Shown: positions 45,684 to 56,590, numbered from the stretch's first letter. The stretch: 64,000 bases of DNA from Trichobilharzia regenti (GCA_944472135.2 OX235265.1:42443459-42507458), one strand, 5' to 3'. The notes: generated from the letters alone by a model not told the origin. Translations and numbers: made by a program.

Positions 45684-46689
45684 TCGTGTGATAAAACACT
45701 TGGAATTTTATGTACCGATGATGATAATGATAATCTTTATATCGTGTATTTACTATTATGATCATTTAATATTCACTCGATACTTGTTTGCTATAATGAA
45801 CGTACAACAATTTCCTAGGTCCTTCTCAGATTTCCCATTAACATCTCCTGTCTATCGTGGTCATAGCAACATAATTTCTAAGGACTCTAGACTTCTCATT
45901 TGCTAAATTTATATGTTTATTCAAAAATTTCATGAGATATCTGTAGCTCTACTTTGTAAATTACAAATGTTTTCGAATTCTTCGTTCAGTGGTTGATCAG
46001 AACAAATAACTCTAGCCTAGCCTAGCCTAGCACGATGAATAATCCATACATTGGACCAGATTTCGTGTGCATTGTAGAGGGATGATGAAACTCAGCGAGT
46101 GGGTACATTACCCAGATGATGTAGGTTTCCGATATAAGCCTCTACATGTTGTTCCGTCTGCTCGTCTCGTCATTAGAACATCGAAAAACGAGATAAAGTC
46201 ATTGTGTTCATCTCCCTTTTTTAAAGCTTATGACTGTTTGTTTCTTATTTTAATTTCTCCAATGCTCACCTTATCTCAGTATTGTTCCTTAAGATTATAA
46301 ATGAATCATCAACATAACATTAATAGAAAAATACAGATCATTAATTATTGCATCCTTGATATGGGATGGTGATTCTCTAGTTTCGTCAGGAATTTTTTTT
46401 TACTGGAATTGGATATAGTGGTATTCCTAATACAACTCTATCCGATTATCTCTGCATCTCTTTATTTACAACCACTGTACATCTTAAAAGAATTTCCTCT
46501 AGAGAAGACAGAAATACCAATATCGATACTTTCATGTAGCACTACGTTACATAAATAATTTACTGTTTCCACCAAAGACAGGCACGCTGGTGAATAGAGA
46601 AGACATATTCAGAGGCATCATGTACTCAACTTTCACCTTTGATTCTCTAATTCTTTCCACCAACCCAAACTCAAAAAAAACTCACGATT

Positions 46690-47328
46690 TTCTTGTGTAA
46701 CAGCTGTAAACGTTGCCTCAGCTATTTTGCAGTTGATCAGTATGTTAAAGAGATAGATGGAATAGCTATGGGTTCACCATTAGCCCCAATATTAGCTGAC
46801 TTCTTTCTCGCAAAACTTGAAAACGGGAAATTGAAGGATACCATCAAGGAGTTGGATATGCATTACCGATATGTCGGTGATACATTTATCTTAGCTGATG
46901 AGAAGGTAAACATAGACGAATTGTTACTTAAATTCAACAACATCCACCCTTCGCTTACCTTTACTTATGAAGAGGAGCAGGAGAATAAACTACATTTCCT
47001 GGATGTCTTGCTAAGTAGGGGAGAAGATGGGTCACTTGGGAGAAGTGTGTACAGAAAAAGCACATTCACAGGGCAATACACACACTTCCTTAGTTACGTG
47101 CCCATTAAATATAAAAGGAATCTTGTAAAATGTCTCGCGAGCAGAGCAAGGAAGATATGTACGGAGGACCTCTTACAGAAGGAATTTCAATATACTCACG
47201 ATTCCTTGACGGAGATGGGTTATCCGAGTAGCTTCATAAGGAAACATATGAAACCATCAGAGAAGAAACCTGTAACTCTGACTGCACATAAGAAACCTCT
47301 ATTAAGTTACAATTTAATGGTGACTTAA
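46690..47328 (+). pseudogene. Penelope-like reverse transcriptase, C-terminal part
   Basis: Contains VKEIDGIAMGSPLAPILADF, MHYRYVGDTFILADE, ENKLHFLDVLLSRGEDGSLG and RSVYRKSTFTGQYTHFLSY, diagnostic of Penelope-like enzymes. The catalytic YVDD box reads YVGD at 46,869-46,880, so the enzyme should be inactive. The N-terminal half is missing or unreadable before 46,690. The frame breaks near 47,310 ahead of the endonuclease. Confidence 0.85.
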
Positions 47329-47396
47329 CTAGTGAGATTCTATTCCAAAGACTTTCAAGGAGTATACGTAGAACATTTTACGCAGCACACCTATGT

Positions 47397-47813
47397 TTGT
47401 CATTCTCTAGCCGACGAATGATTGGGACGCAAACGAAGGATAAGCTTGATAGTTTTGCCACATCTGTGTGCATTTATCATTTCGACTGCACCTGTGGTGA
47501 CAGTTATATTGGGCGTACTACTAGACAGCCTAGCCAACATGTCAGTGAACATCTCCCATCGTGGTTTGGCAAAGGACAGACAAAAACAATCCGTAGCTCA
47601 ATTCTGTCACATCTAATTGATAGTGGTCATGTAGTCGATAAAACGAAAGCCTTCAAAGTAATTCATCGTATCCCACCGAAGCTTTCTAATAGACTTCGTA
47701 TTCGTCTACTGCACACAGCTGAGGCGATAGGCATTCGAACTATTAAACCTAAACTATGCATTCAAAAGAAGTTCGTACAGACATTATCCCTCCCGTGGCC
47801 TAATAAGGCATAA
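47397..47813 (+). pseudogene. Penelope-like GIY-YIG endonuclease domain
   Basis: An open frame of 138 codons from SFSSRRMIGTQTKDKLDS through CIYHFDCTCGDSYIGRTTRQ, HVSEHLPSWFGKG, IRSSILSHLIDSGHV to RIRLLHTAEAIGIRT and a TAA. The C-x-C, YIGRT and EHLPSW features match Penelope-like endonucleases, and the domain looks complete. It is in a different frame from the reverse transcriptase. Confidence 0.85.
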
Positions 47814-48351
47814 CCAACGAAAGACTTCTACACCACCCTTTATTTATATTTCCAACCCCTTTCTTATCATCCCTTAATCTTATCTTCATTATAAATGTGT
47901 TTCATTTCCTTCCCTTACAATCTAACATTACATAATCGGTCCATTTGTTTTTACTAGCATTTATCGACTACTTCCACCTGAACAATTGTTTGTTTAACCA
48001 TACTGTTTTTCATTATTCGTGTTATCACAGATTGCCTCATTTTTTCATCCTTATTATTGATAAGACCATTATTATTATTATTACTATTATTAATATTATC
48101 ATTACCACTATTATGACTAATTGCACAATTTATATTCACCATCGTATTATCCTATAGACAAAACACCATGATTGGTTTATATTTGAATTTTTATTTGTAA
48201 ACTTATATATATTAGAGTTAAACCTGATGAGATCTAATTGAAAACAGTATTGTTCGCTTAAATGTGTTGTTATAAAGAGATATTTAACAAAATGCAAACA
48301 GTAGTCATAAACTTTTCTACAGAAGATAAACACAATGACTCTGTGGTGAGA

Positions 48352-48681
48352 GCTGTCTGCAAGCCAAAATTGTCAACAACAATTTACGTCTATGTTTACG
48401 TCCCGAATAGGAGTCATGAGAAAAAACAAAGCCTAACCTTGAGGAACTCAACAACCAATCACAGCAGAGTTATCGTGTGCAAAAACGATTCGCGGATATA
48501 TAAATAACTATATAGGCAGTGGTCATAAGTAGTACAGAATAACCCTCAACAAGACGAACCAATCAAAAGACTTTATTTCTCTGCTAAAATAATGAATATT
48601 AATTTACATGAAAATCTATAAATATCTCTTGATTTTCTCAATAAACGATTTGTGGCCTGGCCCTTGTCTTCTGTCATTACA
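48352..48681 (+). mobile_element. Solo LTR inserted in the right arm of the Penelope-like element
   Basis: TGTGGTGAGAGC to TGTCATTACA, with a TATAAATA-like box and CAATAAACGA before the 3' end. The left arm of the host element has no such insertion (GATAAAGTCATTG), giving an empty site for comparison. Confidence 0.68.
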
Positions 48682-48946
48682 ACTTTATCTGTTCTAATGA
48701 CAAGACGAGCAGACGGAACAACATGTAGAAGCTTATATCGGAAACCTACATCATCTGGGTAATGTACCCACTCGCTGAGTTTCATCATCCCTCTACAATG
48801 CACACGAAATCTGGTCCAATGTATGGATTATTCATCGTGCTAGGCTAGGCTAGGCTAGAGTTATTTGTTCTGATCAACCACTGAACGAAGAATTCGAAAA
48901 CATTTGTAATTTACAAAGTAGAGCTACAGATATCTCATGAAATTTT

Positions 48947-51334
48947 AGGATTTCCGAGGAGATTTAATGTGCTCCAAGTAATAAATTATAAGGATCATAT
49001 AAGAATATGAGAAGGTGTATTCCAATAGAAAAATAGGAGATTATAGTATAACTAAAATAATAGTCACAAAATTATCACTGGAAGTAATCAGGCGACGACA
49101 CATTCTTAGTAGTGGGCATCAAGAAAAGATAGTGGATTCAGATCGGTCGTTTATCTGACTAATAAATGGTTACTATTTGTACGGTTTTAATTGTAATTCA
49201 CCGACTATCATGGACTGTAGAATACCAATGGTCAGTGTAGTGGTATTCTTGCTCGACCTTGGAGCTGTAACATTCGCTAAATTCATCATTCGCACCGTCT
49301 CTTTATAGGAAGTCTTGCTTCAGTTCTCTGAGAAGCTACTGACTCTGTACGTTGTTGTGATTTGTCTTCTACTTTTCCTAACTTATCCAGGCGCAGACAA
49401 AATGTATCCAGTAGTATATTCAATGGGAGAGTCAGCTTTGATTTGACGATGATGTTTGAGTGTCGTTGAGCTGAGATGAGACCTTCATTCCAAGCTTCAT
49501 AACTTTGTCCATAATCATGGGCATATAATGGGGATAATTTTGGCTCAGATGGATGATGTTAGTGTAGTTGTGTTCTATAGGCTGGATGGTTTAGTTCAGC
49601 TCAGAGAATACAACTACCTTGAATCGTGGGCATAGATAACAGTATCAACCCCGGATCATCTCTTTATCCTGGGTGACAGGTAAGTTCTCTCACCTAGTCT
49701 TTATTTTGGGTTCGCAAAGTACTTCGGCCACCGATTGTTAGTTTAGCACTGACGTATTTGGAGTTTTGAGATATACAAGACGTCAAATATAAGTAGTGGT
49801 ATCCTCAAAATGTCGACAAATCTTTCACTTTTGTCACTTGATTGTAGGTGATATATAGGCGAGAACATCTGCATGATAGGATGTCGACAGTAATACACCT
49901 GAAACTTCTGTGCAGTGAACTTCGAGTTATTATACATAAATACTTTTTAAAACAGAACATGATGGGCGAATATTCGGCTATAGTCTATGTTGTTGGTCGG
50001 ACAAATTTCCCTGACGATTTCGTAATGGCATGTACCACCCTGAAGTGGGAAACACTACTTGTGGGACCGCAAAAGTCTATAGGAATTTGAAACCATCCTC
50101 TGTCTGCTGCTACGAATGGTTTAGGGGGACGTAGAAGTGTTTTGAAACGTTATTTGTCATATTACCGATAGATCTATGTAGAACAGCAACTAAGTAGGGG
50201 CGGTCAAATCCCAAAAGATGTAAGTCGCCTTGGGTGATGCTACAAATTGGTGTGAGCCTCATATTATCTGAGAGTGGGTAGACAGCATCAACAGAGACCA
50301 GATGGTTTACACTACAATATGATGATGATTTCATCAGTCGTGCATAATGTCTATTTCATTGAATATTGATTTATTCGCTTTTGCCTGGTTGTTAGTAGAT
50401 TCATAGACTTTCCAACGGGTTTGAGACTGGCCGTAGTTTCAGATTTCACGCTGAATTTAAATAAACTTCTGTGTATCTGTCAGTCTTCGTCATTATGACC
50501 TTGAGCAATGGCGTTTGTGTGATTGGCATTTTGTGAAATGTCGTAGTTGAAAGTGCTCCAGCATGGTGTAAGAGGAGTCTTCTGTGAGTTACTCTACAAT
50601 GGGGGACTAGAATTCTTCAAATCAGTATCTGTATGAGAACCAATAGGATCAGTGGGGATTTTTTAGTCTACTGTCAGAGCCCTTCAGGACTACCGATTGA
50701 GCTAGACTTGTTTACTGTTCTACGCAAGTCACCAACAATGTAGTTTGAGGATAACTTTGGATCTTGTTCTAGGATTTTGAGCAGTCGTATTATGATATCT
50801 GCAGTGTTACACTGTTGAAGGCTACATAAAAGGGCTGTAAATTGATCGTCTAAGATAGACTTGGTTGGAAATCGCACACATTCACTACTGACAGTGCCCA
50901 CCTTGGGTGTATCGTCACGTGGCTGTTTAATAAATTGAGCGAATTGGAAAGTATTTAGGCAAGTAGATGGGTATGTATATATGCGTCTTCAATATAGAAG
51001 AAAACATATGGCTGTTGCCACTACATCTTAACGAAATAATCTAAATATATACTGACGTGTTTCTTTTAAAGTGACCTATAGAATCCACAAACTTTTGAAG
51101 ACTGAGTCGCCATTTTGATGAGATAATTGTTTGTGACTGATTGACGCTATAAGCGAATTTCATAAACTCAGTACGTGTATACAGCTTATTTGTCTACGGA
51201 TGACTATTGAGTTAGAACATTCAAACATCAAATACCTCACTTACGAAAGTTTTTCAAAAAGATGTACATGATGAACTTACATCAAGCAGTGCATGAAACA
51301 GGCATGGAAAACTCTAAACACTTGTTGGAATACT
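48947..51334. other. Unassigned intergenic stretch with one weak - strand coding-like zone
   Basis: No gene recognised. On the - strand 50,901-50,674 has an open frame (CVRFPTKSILDDQFTALLCS, TADIIIRLLKILEQDPKLSS) and 50,334-50,110 another (VNHLVSVDAVYPLSDNMRL). These might be decayed LTR-element gag/pol, but no diagnostic motif is visible. Confidence 0.3.
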
Positions 51335-51478
51335 CCGCTTACGCAAAGTCTGCTGTGGTTGGTTGTTGAATCAGTCTTTGTTCATATTTTCTCACGACCA
51401 ATATTGACGTAAATTATTGTCTACCGATTTGGCTAGCAGCCAGCTCTCACCACACTATTACAACCAAAACAGTTTTGA
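51335..51478 (-). mobile_element. Partial LTR copy, antisense, paired with 51,508-52,047
   Basis: TCTGCTGTGGTTGGTTGTTG to CCAGCTCTCACCACACTATT matches the start half of the neighbouring LTR in inverted orientation, leaving a 29-bp spacer and a long palindrome. Confidence 0.6.
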
Positions 51479-51507
51479 ATACTGTTAGCTGGCCTTAAAG
51501 TTTTGGT

Positions 51508-52047
51508 TGTAATTGTGTGGTGAGAGCTGGCTGCTAGCCAAATTGGTAGACAGTAATTTACGTCAATATTGGTCGTGGATTGGCAGAAGTTAGAATTCAA
51601 GAACCATTGGATCGGGTCCCAGTGGCTCAATGGTCTACGAGCTAACTAACCTTGTAACTAGAAGGTCCTGAGTTCGAACCATGGCGATGGGTGCGCACTG
51701 ATGAAGAGTCCCAGACTAGGACGAAACAGCAACTGTCCAGTACTCCCAGGTTTTCCAGTGGTTGTGTAACTGATGTCAGCTCATGATGAAATCCTCCGTG
51801 AAAGACTGATTCAACAACCAACCACAGCAGACTTTGCTTAGGCGGACACAGTTAGCATATAGATGATCTGACATTCAAGAAACAGACACAAAGAGATGCA
51901 AGGTTAACTTTCTGTGAGAAACAACCAATCAGAAGACTATGTTTGTTTGCTTAACTAGTCCACAATATAGCACATGAAAATCTATAAAAATGTGTTGATT
52001 TCCTAAATAAACGATCTGGTGCTTGTCTCTTGTCTTCTGTTGTTACA
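51508..52047 (+). mobile_element. LTR copy interrupted by a hammerhead element
   Basis: TGTAATTGTGTGGTGAGAGC at the start and CTTCTGTTGTTACA at the end. A TCTATAAAAATG TATA-like box and CTAAATAAACGAT poly(A) signal lie before the end. Without the insertion at about 51,578-51,801 it is about 315 bp. Confidence 0.66.
51578..51801 (+). mobile_element. Hammerhead element (class 2) inserted in an LTR
   Basis: GGCAGAAGTTAGAATTCAAG, A-box-like GTGGCTCAATGG, B box GAGTTCGAACC, then GCGCACTGATGAAGAGTCCC, GACGAAACAGCAACTGTCC and CAGTACTCCC. Near-identical to 59,005-59,228. The core starts AUGAAGA, so activity is doubtful. Confidence 0.72.
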
Positions 52048-52524
52048 ATTGTAGCGTTCTAACAGATTATTTTTTATAGTTAAAGTCTTCTGTCATGGTG
52101 GAATACGAATACGTTTGTTCAATGATTCACACGAATTCTCTGTTCTCAAATGATTTTTCGGTGATAATCAATATTTTAGATTCTACTTCCAAAGTATAAA
52201 TTAAGCTTCATTTGAGTCGAATCGAGTAATAATAATGATTGACTGGCAGGATAATTATATTCTACTAAGCGTCTCATCAATTCTCAAGAGTGAGTCTTGA
52301 GGTCATGGTTTTTCGAAGTGGCTGGGTAGAAATAGACTTTCAACCTCGTAGCATGCCTGGTGGTTCAAAGTACTCTGGGTCTACAATCTGCCTAGTAAAC
52401 TTCTCTTCTTGTAACTGCTGCTTAGATGATCTGCTGGTCTGCACCAAAGAAAAGACTAGACACGCCACACTAGTTACTAGTGTCCAATCAAAATACCCAC
52501 TACAGTCATACAGGAAGTCAATCG

Positions 52525-52700
52525 CTAGCCCGAATAGCTCAGTGGTGACGTCTTTGACTGCATCACTTGGTGACGTGGGTTCGAATCCCAGAAGGGACAT
52601 GAGTTCCTTCAGGGTTGCAGATACGTTTCGCTGATGAGTGCCAACTAGCATGAAACCTAGGTCCTAGGCTTCGTGCCGATCGCCTCCAACTATCTAATGA
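52525..52700 (+). mobile_element. tRNA-headed hammerhead-like element (class 3), best copy
   Basis: CGAATAGCTCAGTGGTGACG (A box) and GTGGGTTCGAATCCCAG (B box), then CTGATGA at 52,631, stem GTGC...GCAT, GAAA at 52,652, the palindrome ACCTAGGT and GTC cleavage triplet. The core is exact. Stem I (expected CCUUG/CAAGG) has decayed to UUUCG/CUAGG. Confidence 0.68.
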
Positions 52701-53579
52701 TCTACTGGTGTTTACCAATGGATTTGGTTTGATACAAAATATCCCAGATATTGACTCTCTCTTCATGTTTAAATTTGATGCAAGCTTAGTGCCTGTTATG
52801 CAAGCCCAAATGCAGATAGTGATAGTCATTTCAGCTGATTGTGTTATTATTCCAAAAGTGCCACCATCAGTCTACTCTGAACTTATTATCCTCAAATCTA
52901 AATCACTGGGTGTAATAACTCCATCTTGATATTTGTGTTTCTAGGTGTTTTAATGGTTTTCATTCTAAATCCTCCTTTTGTCTACAGACAGGGAATGTAC
53001 AGATTGAGGTCGCACATGCTATAATAAGTACCTATGCTTCTTAGTCTTTACTTCGTCATTCCTTCAGATATGCTGTTAACCGATGTCTAGTTTGTAGCTG
53101 TAGTTGCCTTCTGATCAAAGATGTAATATATTCCTGTTCCTTCAAAGTTTTGAAGACCACCTGACAGATACTTAGAAAACCTGAATCGTAAGGTATACAA
53201 ATTCATCTGTTAATCAAAGTAAAATAGTTGTTAACGACCACTTGTCTAGAAGGAACATCGAACACACGTGGTTTAAATTTCTACAGTTTTAGTTGGTAAG
53301 TATGCTTTTCTATGTTCACCTCCATTCTGGATATTCAAAGATCCTATTTGAAATCTTTCGTAAACTGAAATGTGAAGGCGTTAACTTGTTATACATTAGA
53401 CAGTGTGTAGTTGTATTCTTTGTACTTGATCTGACTGTGTATTAACTCCTTTCCGAACACCATGGAGTAAGATAAGAGTAAGGGTGTGGCTTTTAGAGTT
53501 GAAGATTTCTATTTCATATTCGTATTAAATTAAAACATTTGTGTGTGCTACTTATATATATATATATATATATACACTG
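52701..53579. other. Intergenic stretch with one unexplained + strand open segment
   Basis: 52,708-52,929 encodes GFGLIQNIPDIDSLFMFKF, DASLVPVMQAQMQIVIVISA and IIPKVPPSVYSELIILKSKS, then a stop. It looks protein-like but I cannot place it. An (AT)n run lies at 53,551-53,575. Confidence 0.3.
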
Positions 53580-53700
53580 TATTTTTGGTACAAGTATGGA
53601 ACTTTCAGCATGGATATCGGTAGCCCAAATTTTGCAGGCCGACCATAGACATCAGGTGTGCGTCGACAGGGGATCGAACCTCGGCTCATGTGCAATAGGC
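53580..53700 (-). mobile_element. tRNA-headed SINE, class B, antisense
   Basis: TATTTTTGGTACAAGTATGG, AACTTTCAGCATGG (complement of the CR1-like 3' end), then GGCCGACC, GTGCGTCGACAGGGGATCGA and ACCTCGG. Confidence 0.6.
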
Positions 53701-53754
53701 TACCGTAAACTTTCATCAACAACCACATTCCCTCCAGACTGAGAGGATCGGAAG

Positions 53755-54060
53755 GCCTTTTTAGAAATGATTAGCAACAAAGAACTCTAGCAGTGAATCA
53801 ACCAATAAAAATGCAGAAGATAAGGGAGATCGATTGGACGTACATTGAGGTGAATGACATGGCCGGGACGTTGAGTGGAAGCCGAATGGGAAACGACGAG
53901 TTGGATGAAGGAGACAGTGTGTGGGAGGAAATAAAGGCTTATCAGTAATCAATTAATAAGCCAAGAAAGACTACAGAATACAGAGTGAAATGAAGGTGTA
54001 CCGCTGAAGTCCTTCCTGTGTTTCACTGGGAACCCAAGAGAATAATAACAAATAATAAAA
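53755..54060 (+). mobile_element. RTE-like LINE (family X) 3' end, sense
   Basis: AAATGCAGAAGATAAGGGAG, GGAAACGACGAGTTGGATGA, GTGTTTCACTGGGAACCC and an AATAATAACAAATAATAAAA tail. It lies directly beyond the stop of the - strand gene at 54,113. Confidence 0.65.
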
Positions 54061-54112
54061 TAACATACAGAAAAAGAGGAATTTCATGATATCTAATAGA
54101 GGCATAAATAAT

Positions 54113-54399
54113 TTACACAAATTTACAAATTTGCAATAGTAATAATAGTAATGTACATATCTGTAAAAGTAGTCTCTGATGACGTATACAACACACTGAA
54201 GGTGCTGACATGTTTATTACATAAAAGCTGCGAGTTTTCTTTGGAATTGGTTTTGATAGAAATCTTAAAGCTTTAAGCCGAGATCTATTTGTATGCTGTT
54301 TTACAGTTGACAAATTTGATGAAGTGAGTGATGGTAAGCTATCCATATGATAAGGAGTGAATTTAGCCTTTTTATAATCACTTTTGTCACGTTCATTGC
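54113..54399 (-). CDS. Last coding exon of an unidentified - strand gene
   Basis: On the - strand a good acceptor (TTTGAATATTTCAG) precedes an open frame of 95 codons ending in TAA. It begins with NERDKSDYKKAKFTPYH after a split Ser codon, has a basic stretch (RSRLKALRFLSKPIPKKTR), and ends in a Leu-rich hydrophobic tail that could be a membrane anchor. The two-base start (GC) completes the single base left by the exon at 58,308-58,452. No domain recognised. Confidence 0.5.
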
Positions 54400-54504
54400 C
54401 TGAAATATTCAAATAAATAAATATTCAAAATAAAGTCTTACATTAGGTTGATTAATATTGGTTACTAAACACTGTGCTTCTTAACAATATACACTATAAT
54501 TTAA

Positions 54505-54625
54505 TTGGTGGATGGTGACTAGCAGTGGAATCCACCAGGATGCGCATTTCGTCCTATTTGGGACTCGTCAGCTAGATGTACCTGCATTTCCCAGTGAGTG
54601 ATGATGTTCTCACTGAGGCTCGACA
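54505..54625 (-). mobile_element. SM-alpha-like hammerhead, antisense member of an inverted pair
   Basis: - strand: GGTACATCTAGCTGACGAGT, CCCAAATAGGACGAAATGCG, CATCCTGGTGGATTCCACTG, CTAGTCACC. The core CUGACGA and GAAA are exact, stem II is GUCC/GGAC, and the cleavage triplet is AUC. This layout matches the known schistosome satellite hammerhead. The head is truncated. The ribozyme spans about 54,525-54,585. Confidence 0.82.
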
Positions 54626-54626
54626 T

Positions 54627-55019
54627 GTCAACATGAGACCGAGCACTTCTGTCCAATCAATCGACGGAAAATCTAAAAATTCAATTAAATACTTAATGTG
54701 ACCCGTTGCATAATAGGTGGCTCTCGTGGTCCAAATAGTCTAGTGGATAACACTTTGGCGTTTGAAACTATGGGCACTGGGTTCGAGCTTCGGTGGGAAC
54801 ATCATCACTCACTGGGAAATGTAGGTGCATCCAGCTGACGAGTCCCAAATAGGACGAAATGCGCGTTATCCTGGATTCCACTGCTAGTCACCATCCACCA
54901 ATTAGATTCTAATTAAATGCCCAACATCGTCGAAGCATCTGCACAAGAAGCCGACTTGTCAACCTGAGACCGAGCACTTCGGTTCAATCAATCGACGGAA
55001 AAATCTAAAATTCAATTAA
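54627..55019. repeat. Direct repeats flanking the sense SM-alpha-like unit
   Basis: 54,627-54,688 and 54,956-55,019 share TGTCAACxTGAGACCGAGCA then CTTCxGTxCAATCAATCGAC and CTAAAATTCAATTAAA, spaced about 330 bp apart. The spacing fits SM-alpha-type satellite units in tandem. Confidence 0.65.
54715..54905 (+). mobile_element. SM-alpha-like hammerhead SINE, sense member of an inverted pair
   Basis: tRNA-like head GGTCCAAATAGTCTAGTGGA and GGGTTCGAGCTTCGG, then GTGCATCCAGCTGACGAGTC, CCAAATAGGACGAAATGCGC, GTTATCCTGGATTCCACTGC. Core exact; stem I CCAG/CUGG; triplet AUC. The ribozyme spans about 54,825-54,885. Confidence 0.85.
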
Positions 55020-55454
55020 AAAAATATACACTATACGTTATAATTCTAGTGAAAATAATGCTGAACAGAAATCGATTCTTATTTTACAAATTCATGATAT
55101 GCAGTTATCGTGAGGTGAAAAACAGACACTTACCTAGAATGGACGTTAACTAAGCCTTCACGTGATTTTTATTCTGGTATTACTTTATTGCCGTGACTAC
55201 GACTCATGTCGTCTACATGCTTGACCTATTCTTATTATCAGAGGGTTATTTATGCCATCTTTCAAAGTACTTAACAAAAATCAGTAATAAACACCCAAAA
55301 TAAATAATAGAAATAAGTGATTCGATAAAGAAAGGAAGATAAAATTTACAGTATAAAGTGATATCATTATATTTCACAGGATCTTATCAACTGCAGACTA
55401 CCCGAAATTACAATACTTATATAGATGATAATAACACACTTTAATGTTTAAATA

Positions 55455-56590
55455 ATAATAACAGCTTTATTCCAAACAGTATTTGTGGTAGAGGTATGGA
55501 ATTTTCAGCGTGCATTACAATATATTGCATCTAATTACCTCATAAATTTTATAAGATTTTTAACATCAAAAAAATAAATAAATAAATGAAAAAAACCAAC
55601 GCCAAATATATGAAAGATAAATAAGAAAAAGAAACAGCGTAGCGTTTACATTTCAAACAATGCACCACAGGATACGAAATATAAAGTTGATGTGTGATAG
55701 AAGATGAGAACAACAATGTAATAGTAACGAGGGAAGGAAAACAAAAATTAATGGGACTATTTGTTAGAGTGCCGCAGTAAGTTGATCGTGTCATACCTAA
55801 CGGATTTCTCATCACATAACAGCTGTACCAGATATGGTATTGTGGAGTTTTTGTATTTGGTAGTCCTAGCATATAGCCAGCCTCCTATAGCTGCTTCTAG
55901 TTCTTCCAGATGAAATGCAAGGAGACAGCTGCGTATAGAGAGGATTCTCGGGGTCTGACAATATTGTATTCGCTAGTTTCTTACATGACATTATATGTTT
56001 ATCCACAATAGTGTTAACCAGTTGGTTTAACGATATCCCATTTGCCCTACTAACGGCTTTTAGTGCCCTTTTCAGCAAAGAAAAGTCTTTCTTAAGTAGT
56101 CCAGGAAAGAATAATGGAGCAGTAAAGGGGGATGAGTAGAATACAAGAATTTACAAACTGAGAAAGCAAAGAGTGTTTTATGCCAGACTGCTTAAATTTC
56201 CTAATGTAGAACGTTAAGCGAAACATCTTTCTAGTAACTAGCAGGATGTGGGAGGACCAGGAAAGATCGGTGGAAAAACTCAGCCTAAGGTACTTGACAT
56301 TAGATGTATTTTCAACCTCTCTGCCGTCAATGATAGTGGGGCCATGTGAGCTAACTAGTTGCTGTAGGTCACGTTTACGTCTGAAAGTGAAATTGATAAC
56401 CTGACATTTAGACGGATTAAGCTTAAGACCGTTTGAAGAGGACCACTGACTAATTTCCTACAGAAAGTTATTTAATTTGGAACAATCTGACTGAGAGTTG
56501 ACAGGCATAGAAACAGAGAGGTCATCGGCGTACTTAACACAAGTGGCTACATCAGAAGATACTACAAAAGTGACGCATCCAAAATGTTAG
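55455..56590 (-). mobile_element. CR1-like LINE, 5'-truncated, antisense
   Basis: The tail (ATAATAATAACAGCTTTATT) is at the left end. Coding remnant on the - strand from about 56,583. Nearly identical to 36,140-36,705 over the shared 3' half. A Penelope-like remnant abuts its 5' side. Confidence 0.8.
55869..56583 (-). pseudogene. CR1-like reverse transcriptase, C-terminal part
   Basis: Contains CVKYADDLSVSMPVNSQSD (catalytic YADD intact), SSNGLKLNPSKCQVINFTF, RRKRDLQQLVSSHGPTIIDG, then SNVKYLRLSF, LKRALKAVSRANGISLNQL and [21 protein letters not shown] stop interrupts the frame between the YADD box and NGLKLN, and a frame break lies near 56,100. Confidence 0.78.

Larger units (their letters stand above)
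45924..48946 (+). mobile_element. Penelope-like element bounded by inverted arms
   Basis: 45,924-46,187 is the reverse complement of 48,690-48,946 with only a few differences, including an equal number of CTAGC units (46,013-46,032 and 48,840-48,859). Between the arms lie RT and GIY-YIG endonuclease remnants on the + strand. Similarity of the arms continues past an LTR inserted in the right arm. Penelope-like elements are known to carry terminal repeats in direct or inverted orientation. High arm identity suggests recent insertion. Confidence 0.8.

Noticed and set aside
46013..46032. CTAGC tandem as a telomere-like or CRISPR-like repeat
   Set aside because: It has only four units and is part of the inverted arm. 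No CRISPR-like spacing occurs anywhere in the window.
52530..52590. A tRNA gene in the class-3 element
   Set aside because: A and B boxes are present, but the stems do not close and it is the head of a repeated element.
55135..55200. Extra - strand exon ending at a strong GTAAGT donor
   Set aside because: No acceptor gives an open frame compatible with the neighbouring exons.
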